From: Epiperipatus broadwayi
Taxonomy: Eukaryota > Onychophora > Udeonychophora > Euonychophora > Peripatidae
Direction of reading: 5' to 3'
Assembly (NCBI GenBank): GCA_028023455.1
Contig: JAQFVV010006542.1
Coordinates: forward strand, 775,271 to 839,270
DNA: 64,000 nucleotides
Shown: positions 1 through 15,000 of the stretch, piece after piece
Numbering within the stretch: the stretch's first letter is position 1
Layout: every line of letters starts with the position of its first letter
Notes under the pieces: generated by a model
The model's database searches: none
Told to the model about the DNA's origin: nothing
Seen by the model: only the letters and a program-made list of their open reading frames with translations
Made by a program: the position numbers and the translations under genes

Positions 1-1096
1 AGTTAACCCATAGATGTCAGATTTCAGGAAGCAGAAGAAGTGGCTTTAGCAATGCAAATTCATTGTATTATATACAGCAAAATATATTAATATCATTTTA
101 CAGAATTGTCAATAACTTCTTCCAAGAAATTCAATTTTGTTCCATTTCTTTTTCTTAATCTTGCTGGGAAATACTTATATATATGCACATCTTCATCTAT
201 ACTGACTTTAAAACAAGAGTCATTTTATCCTTCCTTAATTTTTTTAAGAGAGAAAAAAAAATCAATCGCACATACTCTTAAAAAAATGAAAACTGTCCAT
301 CTCTTTTCAGTTTAAAACAATTGCATAGATTGCATATTTCATAGATTGCATATTTCGCCAATATTATTAACTGATTTTTTTTTTTTTAAAAAAACTACAT
401 ATTGTTAGATCACTCTCCTCCAAACAAAAATTGAACTGACCTCTAAATATTGTTTCATTTGTTTATATTGCGAATCTTTGATCAAAAAAAAGGACCACCT
501 GGAAATCTTATCTTGAGATAAAGATCAAAGCTTCACAAGTTGGACGGTCTGTCACAATTAATAAAAACTTAGGATTAATTGTTACATTTATTCTTTCCAA
601 GCATCACATCCCTCTCTAGATATCTACAAATGAGATAACACAAAAACAACAAATCTTGCAATCTTAGTCATTAAAGATTTGAGTAAAATGTTTTGTTTAA
701 AATATCTATACTCACACGTGTACATTTTCATATCCTAATCTACTAATCTTGATCACTTTACTTCACACTTTCTTTCTGATCTGCTTTATTTAATAAGAAT
801 AAAGCTAAATAATTTCAACACATTATTTAATGAAAATATAATAAATCCCTATATTAAATATTGTTTCTTATTACCTTCTCTCTCTACAACTGCTTATTTA
901 TTAACTATTTATAAATTATATAATAATAAATACACACATAAATCTATATATATATAAGAACATTTTTTTTCTTAATTAAATAATATGTATGTATGTAAAA
1001 TGAGTCATATATATATATGTAAAATAAATAAAATATCCATTAATTAAAAATGTCATACCTGTCAAGCAAAAAAGTAATGTCATATATCAAATTTTT
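1..1096. other. AT-rich non-coding DNA
   Basis: I see no gene or recognisable element here. The stretch is homopolymer-rich and holds short (TA)n runs near 945-955 and 1008-1018. The small open frame at 106-315 has a low-complexity K/S/F-rich translation and no recognisable motif. Confidence 0.6.
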
Positions 1097-1395
1097 TGTG
1101 ATTGTATGCTATCATATATAGATGAATCTAGATGCCGTATTGAGAAAAGATTGAAGGAACATGAATTATTATATAAGCATGTAAAAAATAAAAATAATGG
1201 TGATTTAATATCTACTTCAGTTTTCTTTGATCACGAAAAAACATGTAAATATAAATTTAAATTTAATTTTGAAAATGTGAAAATTCTTCATGAAGAGAGA
1301 AACCATAGTAAAAAAAAAAAATTAAAGAGGCAATTTTTATAAACAGGAATAAAACACATTTAATGAATCGACAAGCTTCTAACATTAAAATATGA
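1097..1395 (+). pseudogene. Penelope-like element GIY-YIG endonuclease fragment
   Basis: This is the C-terminal GIY-YIG nuclease domain of a Penelope-like retroelement, which nicks target DNA for insertion. The frame reads CDCMLSYIDESRCRIEKR, close to the family pattern C-x-C-x3-YIGES/TGR-x-I-x-x-RLKEH, then a middle part ending ENVKILHEERNHSKKKK. An A-run at about 1309-1321 shifts the frame. In the next frame the family's usual ending continues as IKEAIFINRNKTHLMNR and stops at TGA 1393-1395. The GIY motif glycine is replaced by aspartate and the conserved arginine region is altered, so it is unlikely to be active. No reverse transcriptase was found upstream, so this is a 5'-truncated copy. 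The family call rests on the motif order and the ending; a related GIY-YIG element is the alternative. Confidence 0.75.
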
Positions 1396-4300
1396 GATTC
1401 GTGGAATTTGAATTGATGACGTTTGCTTCCGCTTTTGCTTTTTGAATTTAATAGCAGTTGAGGCAGGTTAGAAAGTAACCAAAAGTACTTCTGCGGAATA
1501 AGGGATTGTTTGTGATTGTTTGTGGACCGTTAAAAGTATTATTTCAAGTATAATTACAATATATGTGATTAAAGTTAATATTTAATTTCGCATCAGCAAG
1601 CACACCTCTTTTACACAAACATTATGCATGAAATAATCACATAAGTAACAAATAAGAAATGCATTTAGGATATGGCAATAAAACATTTATTATTTTAATA
1701 AAATTATTTGGTCTTTATAGATTTTGAACTACTACAAAACTAAGATATTGATAAAAGGAATCAAACCATAGATCACCCATGAGACTGGAAGTAATAAAGT
1801 TTCTTTTAGGATTATGTATATAAGAATGTATTAATCATTGTTATTTAGGCAATGAATAATTTTACCATAAAATTATCATATTTATATTGTAAATAAAGTT
1901 TTTTAAAATCATAATTTATGTTATGCCTTGGGACCAAAATGCTCCAGTTTAAATTATTTTTTTTATGTCAGAAGATTTGAAAATCTTATGAAAGCCTCAT
2001 TTAGTTGTGAGTAAAAAGAAAAAAAATAGTTATGTTATAAGACAGCCATGAAGAATGAGAAGGTGAAATGACAAATAAAAATCAGTATAAGCAATGACAA
2101 CAGAATGAATGAAAAGTTAGTGAGAGTGGTAGAATATAAATTTAATTAATTAACTCTAAGAAGTTTTATAATTTGAATATTAAGTCTGAAAATGGAATTT
2201 TAAATCTTGTTCTGAAATATCTAAATTCTCCTATAACCTGGTGACACCAAAAAAGATAAGAAGTAAAGATTATGTTGATGGTGTAAATGACATAAACAAG
2301 TATTTAATTTTCACATTAAGCAATAATTTCAAAAAATATATTACCAGCCATGTTTTGCTTAATCGATATTTCTTTTCTTAAGAAGAGTTAGAATTGAAGT
2401 ATTATGGAAAATCTGATCCATATATTAAAGAATTACAGTTGAACTGAAATAAAAGGATTTACTATTAGAATATATATATATATATATTGATTTATTTTAT
2501 ATTTATATATAAATTAATTCAAAGTACTTCTACATCAGAAGTAATGAATTATCATTTTTTTCTATAAGTTTATTTTGTTTATAGATTTTTATATTATTTG
2601 TGTTACATGTTGTTTTGCTTTGTGAATTATTTTAAATAGAAAACCAAATAGAATTTTAGACATATTTAATAATTTTATTGACCATTTATTTATTTATATT
2701 TTTTATATTGTTAAATATTATATACATCAATAATTTAAAATATGTAGAAAGATTTTATTTGAAATAAACCTTTCAAATTTTTTTGCTTATTATATAATAT
2801 GTGCTACACAACCAATTCAAAGTGTGCTTGAATAATGCTTTCGTTCTTTATTAGAATAATTGTTAGCTAATTGAATATACAGTACTGTTTTATATTTTAT
2901 TTATGTATTGATATTTTAATAAAAAAGGTTCTTAATAATATATATATATAATTTTTGTTCATATAATTTAAATTGTAAATAAACAATTTATACACCCATT
3001 GTTAATATTATTTTTTAAAAGCACATTGTTTAATATATATGGTATTTTTTGTTCCCTATTATCTAAAATGTGGATTATTTATGTACAATCACTGTTCGTG
3101 CATGTTTCTATATGAATTAATTATTGGGATATTTTACAGGATATATGAGTGTGTGAGGTTGGTATCTGCCTCATATAATCACAACATTATATAATTGTTG
3201 CAGCCTATAAAACAAATTATATTACTTCTGTAGTATATAAAAATGTGATAATATTTATAGAAAATAATAGTTTACCATAATTTGTCTGTTTAAAAGTGCC
3301 ATCATATTATACTCTTGCAGTCTATGTATAAATTAACAAAAAGTTCTATGTTTAATGTAAACAAAAAATTAAAAGAAAACAACTTAAATTTTAAAATACT
3401 GATTTAAAAAAAAGGTATCGACTGTTAAAATTTGGCCTATATGTGTCTATAAATTGAAATTCTCATTATTAAATATGATTTTTACCGTATTTTTTTTATA
3501 TAATAAATTATTTTATTCACTAAAAATTAGTTTGCCGATTCAAACGTGAACTATAATAAAATCTATGTGTGAGTTTTGTTGAAGATAGGAGTTTATAGTT
3601 TCAATGTAATATTTATAAACATTCAGACATATTTATTTATACAATTTGATCAACAAGTGTCAAATCTCTTGCATATATTGTTTTGAATTTTTAAATTTCT
3701 GAATAAAGCTCCCTTCAAAATATCTTTCATAGTTGACATAATAAATAGTAAACAATAAATAAAATACCTATTTATAATGTGAACATATAAATGTCTCAGT
3801 AAAGTCAAAACTAATTTATTATTATATTTTTGTATGACATTTCAGTTATTCTTAAAAACAACAAAAGCTTCAAAATTTTTTTAGATAATAAAAACATTTG
3901 TTTTTCTTTATCTACATTTTTTTTTGTTTTTAGTTAAAGAAATTTTATTTTTCATGACAATAAACAAGTTTGTGTTACTTAAGAAAATGAAAAGTGACAA
4001 ACCAAACACAAAGCAAATAATGTTGCATTGTTTATAAACCAAACAAGTTTGTAAATAACTTCTTGTAATATAAACATCTTGTTGTCTTGCTTTGTGTTAC
4101 TGATATCGTTTCACCTTTGTCTGCCACTTTTTTACTAATGCGTTTAATATATAGAATTTTAGTTATAAAACAAAAAAAAAACATATGAAACCATATTTAT
4201 TTTAAAGTGAACTAGCTTTTACAAACTATTTTAGGGCTATGTTAAAATAAAGATATTATTCAAAACTTATTTTAATGATGTATGTATTTCTGTCAGAAGT

Positions 4301-7300
4301 ATGGATCATATCCTATTGTGACCAAGAAGACAATCTGGGCAATAGTATATATAAATAGCAATGTTTTGAGTTACAACAACTTTTTAAATATAAAAAATAA
4401 CTTTTTTGTTGTTTAAGCTAATTGTAATGGCATCATTAATAGTAAACTTCTCTTATTTCAAAAACAAACATCACTACAAAACAATGATCTTGTAATGTGC
4501 ATATTGAACAGATTAGAAAAGTAATATCTACAAGATGGCATAATTGTGATATTTAATTTGTAAGCGAAATTGTTTTAAAATTAAGCAATGTCAGAGTAAT
4601 TTTAGATTATATGTGAGGACAGAGCTAGGACAATATATAAGAAAACATTTTTTTTATAATCCCTTTGTATTTAATGTTTTATTTAGCTTTTAAAAACATT
4701 TTTAAAATGCTGTTTGTCTTAGTAAATTCAACTGTTTTTGTATTGATAAATAAATGGAATATTTAAAAAAAAGGTTCACCAAATTTTATATTAAAAACTA
4801 TTGTAAAAATACTCAGGAGTTTATGCACTGAATCAGTAACACCTATTAAGTATCATTTATACGTATGATATATTACTTGACAATAAAAGTACTATAGATA
4901 TACAACAATTACATTGTTTATAACTTCAGGATGTTGAGTATTTAATAACAAATGAAATCTGTATTCTAAAGTTTATTTGTACTATTATAATGCAATTAAA
5001 TATAATAACTGTAATTATTTTTATTAAAAGAAAACATACAATTTACAAGAGTATTATCTTTCTTAATACAAGAAAGCTTTAAAAAGCATCATAAAATTCA
5101 TATATATTACAAAAAATATATATTGGCTAATAAACTTAGTTGATAAAGAAGTGACAAAAAAGTTTTTCAACTGAAAATAACTTAGAAGGATTAGAAAATA
5201 TTTTAAAACTAGGCCTTCTCAATAAATTCCCAGAATTCTCTAATTATATTTTGAAAATGCCCAAAAAAATAATAATAACAGTTTGCACAACTTTTGTGGT
5301 ATATTTGTTGCAAAAATATAATTAAAATGGTAAGTTTAAGAAAATAATGACTTGTATGCTCATCATTCATAAAAAAAATCTATAAGTTAATACAATTTGC
5401 AATTTTTTTGATTTTTACAATATAGTCATTGATACTTATTAACAAAATCCAGATTAATGAGAAAATTTTTGCACTCTAATTTATAGTACCAAGATGCAAT
5501 TGTAATGAATACTCTGAAGTTCCATTGTGTGTTAACACATGCATAAAAATGTTTTAAAAGATTTTCTATTGATTTGTAATTTTTTGTAATATGTATTAGT
5601 CTTCATCAATAAGCAATTGCTGGTGTCTACAGTTGTCTCTAATATTATGTATTTTCTCAATATCAATAATGCAGTAATTTTTCTTTTGAAAATGCCATCT
5701 TGAAATATAAAAAAAATAACAATCTTAATCTATTTTGGATTTTGATGCTCCATCTAAATAAGATTTTAATAATATTTCAGTTCAACATTACTATTTATAA
5801 GCTTATGAACTACAATTCACTTTCAAATGCTTTTATCATACTTTTATCAATAGGAAAAATAACAAAATAACAACATAAATATATACTTCTGTGTTGATCT
5901 ATTTCTATGTTACATATGTCAACAACATAATCCTAGTATAGCAGATATTCTAATAGCTATCTATAAGTAAAATATTTTTTTTACTTTATCCTACTGAATA
6001 AATAAGCAATTATTTGATCTAGTGCCATGTTTACAATTATATTACATTCAAATATCAGCCTTTCAAGCTAATTGAGCATGCACATTTGAATGTAATTTAT
6101 CCTACTGAGAAAATAAGCTTTTCCAACAATCCTACATGATGCTGGTAGCCAATTTTTTGATAAAAATTCAGATATGTTTCTCTCTTTTTTTATCATATAG
6201 CTAAGAATAATTAGATACTCAATTACTCATATCAGATATTTTTTAAAAAAAATCTTAATTAGAAACAATTTTTTTTATAATTTGTTGACTGAAGTCCATT
6301 ACTTCTATATTGCAAGATCTCTATGAATCCCAATATATCTATAAAATATGAAATGAGAAAGCACTAATAATATGCAGTTCTCTATTATTAAAGTAAATAA
6401 ATACCTTGCATATAAAAAATGAATTCACATTTACCTGCTATTTGTGATTTTTTATGAATAGTAGTTAAGACAAATGTCAAAAAGAAATGTTCATGCAGCC
6501 TCATTCAAAGCAAATTATAATTTAAATTTACAAGACATAATTAATTTCTTTTCACTTTAGTAATCTTGTAAACAAACAATATCAAATTATATAGCCTTAA
6601 TCAATCTACATTGCAGATGAAGAAAAAATCTACTTTTACCTGCAATCTAATATAGATTTGTTTGAGATAAGATGACATTGCATTGATATAAATAGTGATT
6701 GGAAGATTATTGCTCTAATTATTACATATCATTAAATCTGCATAATTTGGTATTTAAATATTTGTTATTTGGTTGCTTGTTTACAAGATTATATGAGCAA
6801 ACATTTAATCAGCATTATGAATTTAAATTCGAAAAAATCTTGAGTGAGAATAAATATATATCTTTGTTAATTTGATATTTATCCCAATAAGTATCATTAT
6901 CTATTTTTTAAAAAAAAAATTAAGTTACTGAAGACTGGTAAAAGAGGATTGATTTTGCATCTGTAAAGTTGATTATTTTAGTTATAGATAGCGTTTGGAG
7001 GTTTATCTAATTAATTTTATATATATATAAAAGAGCTCTTTTTTATGTTTATACTAAGTTTGAGTTATCAATGTTTTAAATCTTGCTCTTTAGCATAGTT
7101 TCTGGCCTTTGTTTTTATCAATGAAGATTTAATATGTTTTATTACATATTAGACTAAAAAAATCAATTCACTATTATTAACAACCCTAACCATAAAAAAA
7201 GTGAATATAAAAGAACTGAAGCTATTAAAATATATAAAAACTGACTCAGGGTCAGATCCATTTCTATTTAAGCATAGTCACTATGATTTAAAATCTTAGA

Positions 7301-7580
7301 ATATTTTTAATTTCTAGCTTTTAGATCAAATAATAAAACAGAATTAAAGATATTTGTTAGATACATAAATATTTTCTTTTTTTTTTTAAATCTTAAATCC
7401 TCATCAATAAAAGCCAAATTCTAAAACTGGCCTGATTATGAGAATTTACACAATGATTACTCAAACTTGCTATAAATAGAAAATATTAAAAAAAATTATA
7501 CATAGAGTGTGTATTTAATAAATTATGGGTATCTATGAATGTAAAAACTGATATTTGTATTACACACATATATATATACA
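1396..7580. other. Featureless AT-rich intergenic DNA
   Basis: About 6 kb with no open frame above background and no protein motif recognised on either strand. There are scattered short (TA)n runs (near 2470, 2940 and 7019) and one small hairpin at about 6044-6105 with arms ATTACATTCAAAT / ATTTGAATGTAAT. Base use is strongly A+T throughout. Confidence 0.6.
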
Positions 7581-7584
7581 CACA

Positions 7585-10380
7585 TTGTACCGGTTCACAT
7601 ACCCACCAACAACCTAAACCCGGTCCGATTCAAACCCAGTTAAACCAAAGGATTAAACTCAAGACCAAACAGAATTCAAACCCAACTCACGAGCTCAGAT
7701 CATATCAATAGATAACATATGTAGACGGTACACGACTATGCGCCAATAACCTAGCTTAACAGATGATGATGATTTGAGACCCCTGATCTGACTCTACTAA
7801 TGATTGTGGATATTTATAAATAAATATATATATATGTATGCTCGGATTGCCAATACAGACAGCGAGAATTAATATTTAAATAATTAACAAATAAATGATT
7901 AAGAAAGTCAAAACCAAATATGTTGTATAAATATTTAATAATACGTAAATATTTTGTTCAAATTGTTTATGATTAATATTATATATATTACCTCTAGTCT
8001 TTAAAAATGGGAGTTACAATTTACAATAAGTAATGGCAGTCAATCTCATATGCCAATAATTAATAAGCAAGTATGGGAGAATGATATATGTCTATGCCCC
8101 GACAAGTAAACAAAGGTAAATAAAGGTATTTTGCTTGGAAATAAACTATGATTCTAAATTCAAAAAACAAGAAAGATGTGAGATTCATTTTCACACATCC
8201 ATAAATCAACTCACGAAAAGCATGATAAATATTTAGGGCATAACTTTAATATTTAACAAAGAATTTATTTAACTATAGATGAATATGAAGTTATTTGACT
8301 TTAATAAAATCAATGCATTATGATTTATGAGCATGAGAGCGGGACTTTATTGGAACTGAGAAATAAACGGTACTGAAGACTTACAAGCATTAAGAACAAA
8401 TATGAAATATAATGACTTGTCGGTGATTTGAGAAGTAGAAGGGAAGCTTGTATTTTACAAGTCTTTTATGCCCTGTAAAGGATTCATGGAGCACAGGGAA
8501 AGCCCGGCCGAGACATAGCCATGAACCTTTGGTGTTCCAATATAATAATGAGCAAGGGAGGAAGTGATTTCTTCCCATGCAATTAAAATAACAATAAGGT
8601 CACCAATGACAAGCCTATAAGGCAGGAGATGGCTCATGTCAGCAAGGTTCAGAAAGTGATGATTCAATGATCATCATATTTAATTAAGAAAGCCCAAGTT
8701 ACATAAGGAATGATCTACATAATGACCTGATCATGTCAGATTAAAATCAAACATGCTTAAAATGAATGTGCTTAAACGCAATTATAAAATTATATTAATC
8801 ATGCCCTAAATATCATGCCCTCCTCGAATATTAATATAAAGTATAATATTTAAATTAGAATGTATTCATTTTATTCCCTTTATCAACCTTTAGCAAAACA
8901 TTTTAATATTATTAATATGAATAAATAAATTTACAAACTCAAATAAAATAGCCAGAAGCATAGGTTAGAAAATGGGCTAATAGTCATTATCAGCTATTAG
9001 TAAAAATAGCAAACATTTAATAAATCCTTCAATTTGATAATTAATAGGGCAAGAATTAAACTATAAAACTTAATACTATATTATTTTCATAAGGTAAGTG
9101 TAATAAAAGAGATTATTATCAAGTTGAAGCATTATTGACATATAATCAAAAATAAATGACATTAATAATCATTCAATAAATATATAATAAAGTTAATGAA
9201 ATGAACCGCCATCGTAAAAAAAGAAAAGTTAACAAGATATTAATTTTAAAGACTAGAGATAAAAATAGAGAATTACTATACAAATTAAGACATTATAAAG
9301 CAAGAAATTTTAACAGTAGTTAATTTAAAAGGTGATTTAAATTAAAATTCAGAAACTGGCCAAAAAGCTGCAATTCATTAAAGAAAAATATTACCAGTTC
9401 TTCCATGGTTTGTTCCTTAATTTACACGGCAGAGTCCGATTGGGTTGAAATGTAGGTGCACATTTTAACTTATACGAATGGCATTTTTGGATTGATCTCT
9501 TTAAGGTTTTGACAGCTCATAATTGGTATGGACAAGTTTTATTTAGCAGCTACATGTTGAAGATTTTATGGGAACTTTGGGGCCCAGAAATCAGATCCCA
9601 AAGTTAGCCACACGCCATTCTGAATACACTATAAAAATTCATAATTAAAATTGATGTAGCTTTAGGTAGCAAATCTTCTAAAAAGTAATGGCTTCTCCTC
9701 TCTTGAAACTTTTCCAGGCTATTTATAGTCCTTCAGTTTCCTGCCCATTCTGACTCTTGATGCATTCAGGCTAAAGCTTTTTACATTATCCAAAAGTTAA
9801 AAATTTTGTTAATTGATTTCAGATACATTCCTCCAATAAAACTTTCAAATCCATTAACTTTGAATTCATTTTCTAATTAGAAAATGAATTTACAAATCTA
9901 AATACGATTTTAATTGAGAACTGTCTTTACATTTTAAATTATTATTTTTACTAATTAATAAAGATTCCTCATTGTCTTTGGGAAAGGACGATCGGAAAGC
10001 TCATCAAAAGAATGCAACTTTTTAATCACAGAAATTTGAACAAACTGGTAAAAGTAAAATTAAAGCATTTTGATGTAATGAAACTTTATAACGAATATAT
10101 ATATTTAAATATTTATAAATATATATGTACAATCCATGCAGTTACAATATATATTTTTTCATGAATAAATTTATCATGAAGTTATTAATAATATTAGTTA
10201 GTTTAAATATAAAATAATTGGTTTTAACAAATGTTTAAATAATCGAAATTAGCGCGTAATTAACGTATAAAGCCCCATTACATTTCGAAATTCACTGTTA
10301 GTGATAGGGTTTGAAGTAGGCTAAAGGTGGGATCTCATGAAGCTCGGATCAAACTTAGATCCTACTGCTTCAATATATAT
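7585..10380. other. Less AT-rich, CpG-containing island
   Basis: Parts of this block (7585-7780, 8350-8670, 9400-9800, 10245-10375) are clearly less AT-rich than the flanks and contain CpG. The 7585-7700 part is rich in C and A on the plus strand. A minus-strand open frame of 70 codons (8455-8667) has no start context or motif that I recognise. A short inverted pair, TATTTAGGGCAT near 8231 and ATGCCCTAAATA near 8802, brackets the 8.2-8.8 kb part. I found no terminal repeats for the whole block. It could be an old unknown element, an unmethylated regulatory segment or unique non-coding DNA. Confidence 0.35.
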
Positions 10381-11983
10381 ATATATTATAACCTATTTTT
10401 CAATTTTTGTAAGCTAAAGAAAACATCATATCTGTGACTAATCCATAAAAAAATCACAGATAAAGATTAGTAAAATTTAGGATATAAGATGACATAATAC
10501 TTATGCATTAATCTCATAAAATTAATTGATTTTTGGCTATGTTAATTACTGTACAAAGACTCACCACATTAAATTTGACATATATATTTTGAACTATTAA
10601 CTACCTCAATATCTAGTGTTCAGTTCAGAAAAGCCAAAGAATTGATTTCAGTACCTGTAATTTTCAAAAATGTTAAAATGTAATTTGTTTTGAACAAACA
10701 TTCACTGAAAATATCTGATTAAAAGAAAATCTTTACATTGAAAATACACTATCCAGAAATGATAGAATTATCATTTAAAGCTAAGATCATAAATGGATTA
10801 TTATAAATTGTCCTCATTGTCTCAAAAATATTTATAATATTATTTTTATGGGATAATATATTCATATAATCTCCTTGACTTCTAGCTCAATTATGGATCA
10901 GGTGAATCTTGAAAATTGTTTAAGGTTACAAACAGACTTAGAATTTAATATTTAGATATTTTATCTTATAGTTAACTTAACCAGTAATTCAATATTAGTC
11001 CATTAATCTAGATTTTTTATCTAAAAGTTAATGTTCCAAAGTTAATTTGGATTAATCATATGAGTTTCAATGAACTGTCTGTAAAAACAAAATACGATAT
11101 AAAATTCATGTAGATAGAAAAGTTGCCATATTTTTAGAAATTCTGAATTTCTTTATTATTTTTGAAGTATTAACTAAAGTCTTATAACAAAAAGTTTATT
11201 TTGAAAATAAATGCCTGACATTATAAGAATGATTAATTTTTCTCACCTTTTAGATTTATCATGTACCTTGTTATTTACAAATTTTATTTCAAAATTGAAA
11301 AATAGAACACCCATAAAAATTATTTATTGTAAATCGTGTTTTAAATATTTTATTCTTTTTAAAACTAATTTTCAAATAATATTCAATAGAGAATATGAAT
11401 TCTGGTAATAAAAAAAATTATTACTTCCATACTGATGTATTTTTAACTTTATTAACATTTTTTACATGTACAATAAAATTTACAATTGTCTTTTTAGTTT
11501 TATCTCTTAATGTAAATTCTTGCTAAGTTTGAATCTTCAGTATCGGTTATTGGTCTCAATGTCATTTTTAAATCTTTGATTTTTTTTAAGTAAATAAAAC
11601 ATTACTTTTTCCTTACAAAATAATCTTATTTAAGACTGAAGTTACAAAAGTAAGGTTAGTCCATGATTTATTAAATAACAAGATGGTGAGTAAATATATT
11701 TACAAATTTTAATTGTAAAGTGCCTAGTAATTGCAATTCCATTCTTAATATGAGATATGTTAGAAATGTATTACAATAGTAAGTCAAATAACATCATATT
11801 ATTAGAAGTCACATTAGCTATTTAGATAGAAATTATCTAGATAATATAAAATATAAGTATTAATACTAACACATTAAATAAATTTATAAAATTTGATAAT
11901 TATATATACAATTTGATTAAAGAGATATTTTATATGTTATAATAACATAAAAAAATAAGCCTTATCAAATAAATCATTACCCC
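10381..11983. other. AT-rich non-coding DNA
   Basis: No gene or repeat recognised. The 65-codon frame at 11211-11408 has a low-complexity I/F/K/N translation and no family motif. Confidence 0.55.
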
Positions 11984-12051
11984 TGCCTCAAAAAGCTACT
12001 GTAAATATATATATATATATATATATATATTTACAGTAGCTTTTTGAGGCA
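11984..12051. repeat. Perfect 68-bp palindrome with (TA)n centre
   Basis: The arms read TGCCTCAAAAAGCTACTGTAA outward-in on both strands and join through an uninterrupted (AT)n core. The whole 68 bp is its own reverse complement. A second (TA)n run follows at 12060-12080. TA-centred hairpins of this kind arise from inverted microsatellite ends or tiny foldback MITEs. It is likely to extrude as a cruciform. Confidence 0.85.
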
Positions 12052-15000
12052 TATAATTTATATATATATATATATATATAAATTAAATATCATTGCTAAA
12101 AAATATATATATATATATTAATGACATTCTATTTATGCATGCTTACTTCTAAGCTTATTTAGATTTCAAACTTTGTTTTGAAGCTCGAAAATTACTCAGA
12201 ATTACATGGATAATTAAACTTGAAACTTTTATATCAATTTTTTTAATGTTACTAAAACACTAAAAATTGTTATCAAGATTGTTAATTCAATACCCAGTCC
12301 TGAGATCTAACTAAACATATACTATCTCATCAGTATTAACTATTAAAATTTGGTGCTCTTTATATTCGTGCCTATGTTACAATATACCTCTTCTACTGTT
12401 TAATGTTTGAATGATAATTCATTATAAATATTTTAATACATTTAAATAGTTAACTATCATGCATTCAGAAAATCTTTCAAAACTTCAAAGTCTCATTGTA
12501 GAAATAAATAATATTCTTAATAATGATAATATATGATTTTTTTTTTTTAAAAAAATTTAAATTATGCTGATTTACAAGTGATTATGTTTGAAGCATTTAT
12601 GAATAAAATTATTATGAAATAGTTCAAAGAAAAGGTTCTTTTAACTATTCTCAGCAAGGTTCTAGATTCTTCATTTAAAAGTTATGCATTCATATGAAAT
12701 AAACAGGTATAGCTTAAAGGATTTGGTCCATAATTAATAAATATAAAGCTTCTAAATATATTTTTTAAACTTGTCATGACTTATAAATTTGTTTTTTAAC
12801 ATGTTCATGGATAATATTATATATTTGAGAAAAGTATAAATTTTTATAAAAGGCAAAATTTGATTCATTCCTTGGAACTATCTTAACATAATTTTCTATA
12901 ACAATTTAGTTATAAAATAAAATTATAAAATAGTGAATAGCCAAACTTTTTAACATATTTTTTTAAACTTTAGAAACAAAAGCAGCAGGATATTATAATC
13001 AAAGGTAATAACATCCAAAGTGAGTAGATAATTGAGTAGCTTGAAAAGGATTGCAGCATCATAGTTATACATTTAAACATGCTACCAATAAGTTTATTCA
13101 TAAAAATATTTATAAGACTCAAGCAGGCTTTAAGTATGTCCAATTTTGATAGCCAATTCAGTATCCAGTATATTTAGGAATTCATTATATGGAGGCTAAA
13201 TATCTCCAATTAATATAAGTTGATCAGATTAATGTGGAATGGATTGTGATTCTATAGATATGGGAAAAACAGTTTCCACCCAATTTTCTCTGATAGAAAA
13301 AATATGGCTAAATAATTGATGTAGTATTTATTATTAAAATCACAAGAACCTAGATAATACTTCAAATTATAAATTGCTACTCATGGAAATGGAATGTTTT
13401 AATATGTATTAACTTGTATTAGACAACTACTATCAAAACTGAGTCTCTTGTTGAATGTCATTGCAAAAGCTCAGTACTATAAAAAATAACTTTAAATATT
13501 GCTTTAATGGTTATCTAATGTGTGTTAGATAGAATGTGACCATTTTATTTTTTTAGAGATTTCCATAAGATATGGTCAAGTTGGATGGTTGTTAAACTAT
13601 TTATTCCTTGCATTACTGACAACACTTCTATACATTTACTTTGTTTATTCTAACGAATAATTTTTATATCATATTTTAATAATGACGATTTTTATATTAT
13701 TAATATGCATTATTTTATTATTATTTTTTTCAAACATTTTTTTAATTTTTTTTTTAATATTTTATTGTTTTTCTTATCTCTTTACATATATATATATATA
13801 TATATATACACACACCCATAAACATACTTTTTTTTTGATAATTTTTAATGTAAAAACAGGTATAAATTTTAATATATAAAATAGTAAACTTTTCTTTTAA
13901 AAAAATTAAATTCGCAAAGAAAAATGTATAGATATATGGCAAAATTAAATCTTACCGCTTTGTAAATTATTGAAAATGCAGTAAGGTAGTGGACAGGAAA
14001 ATGTTAATTTCCGATTATGTAGCGGAATAACTCGTTGAATAGCTAAACGATTTAAAAAAAAATAGGTTATTATTTTTACATTAAAGTACCCATTCTTTTT
14101 TTTTTAACTTTCTCTTTTCATTTTTAAAGAAAGAACATTTGTTGCATTATGAAAAAATGATTTCTATTTTAATAGTTATTAATTTGTTTGAAAATTTCAA
14201 TTAGCAAACCGAAAGAAATTGAACTATTATAAATTATAATAATTGCTTTCTAATAAAATAAATATTTTATATTAAAATAACATTTAAAGAATATTTATTC
14301 CTTTATTAATTTTATTATCATTTTTAATATAATAATTTGCTGTTCAGAAGTATATAAAACCAAATCTGTTATATATATTTTGCATATTCCCACTTTAAAT
14401 AATACGAAAATATGTTAAATATGCAATGCTTATATTTTAACGTTGAACACTGGTGCAATAAATATATTGGAAGTGCTAAATACTGAAATAAAAAAATTGC
14501 ATTTCTACAACATCAGTTTGCATAGATAAACGAGGAAGCAATGTTAAAAGTATAAAACTATGTTGAAAGTATAAAACAAACTCTCAATAAGAATTAAAAA
14601 TGAAAAATGTCTACATTTAACAGACAATCCATTTATTAAAATTGCAAGCCTAGCTCTTACATGATAATAATGTTGTAATAAGATAAATGTTTATTGCAGG
14701 AGAAAATGGTAAAAAGTTCGAAAGTAACATAATAGGGCGTGATCTCTAGATCTTGAGGTATAGAATCTATTACTTTATAACTATATCAAACCATGCAGGG
14801 AAATAAATTAATCATTATTACATGTTTTATAAACCAAATGAATTGATACACAATTCAAAAGATCTTATTGTGTGATTGATGTAAACATTACTTTCCCACC
14901 CTATACCCCCTACTCTGAACAAACTATGGATTGAGACACATAGCCTCTATTTAAATGGTCCTATGCAGTTCTCACTAAATTTTTGAAATAAAATCATGAT

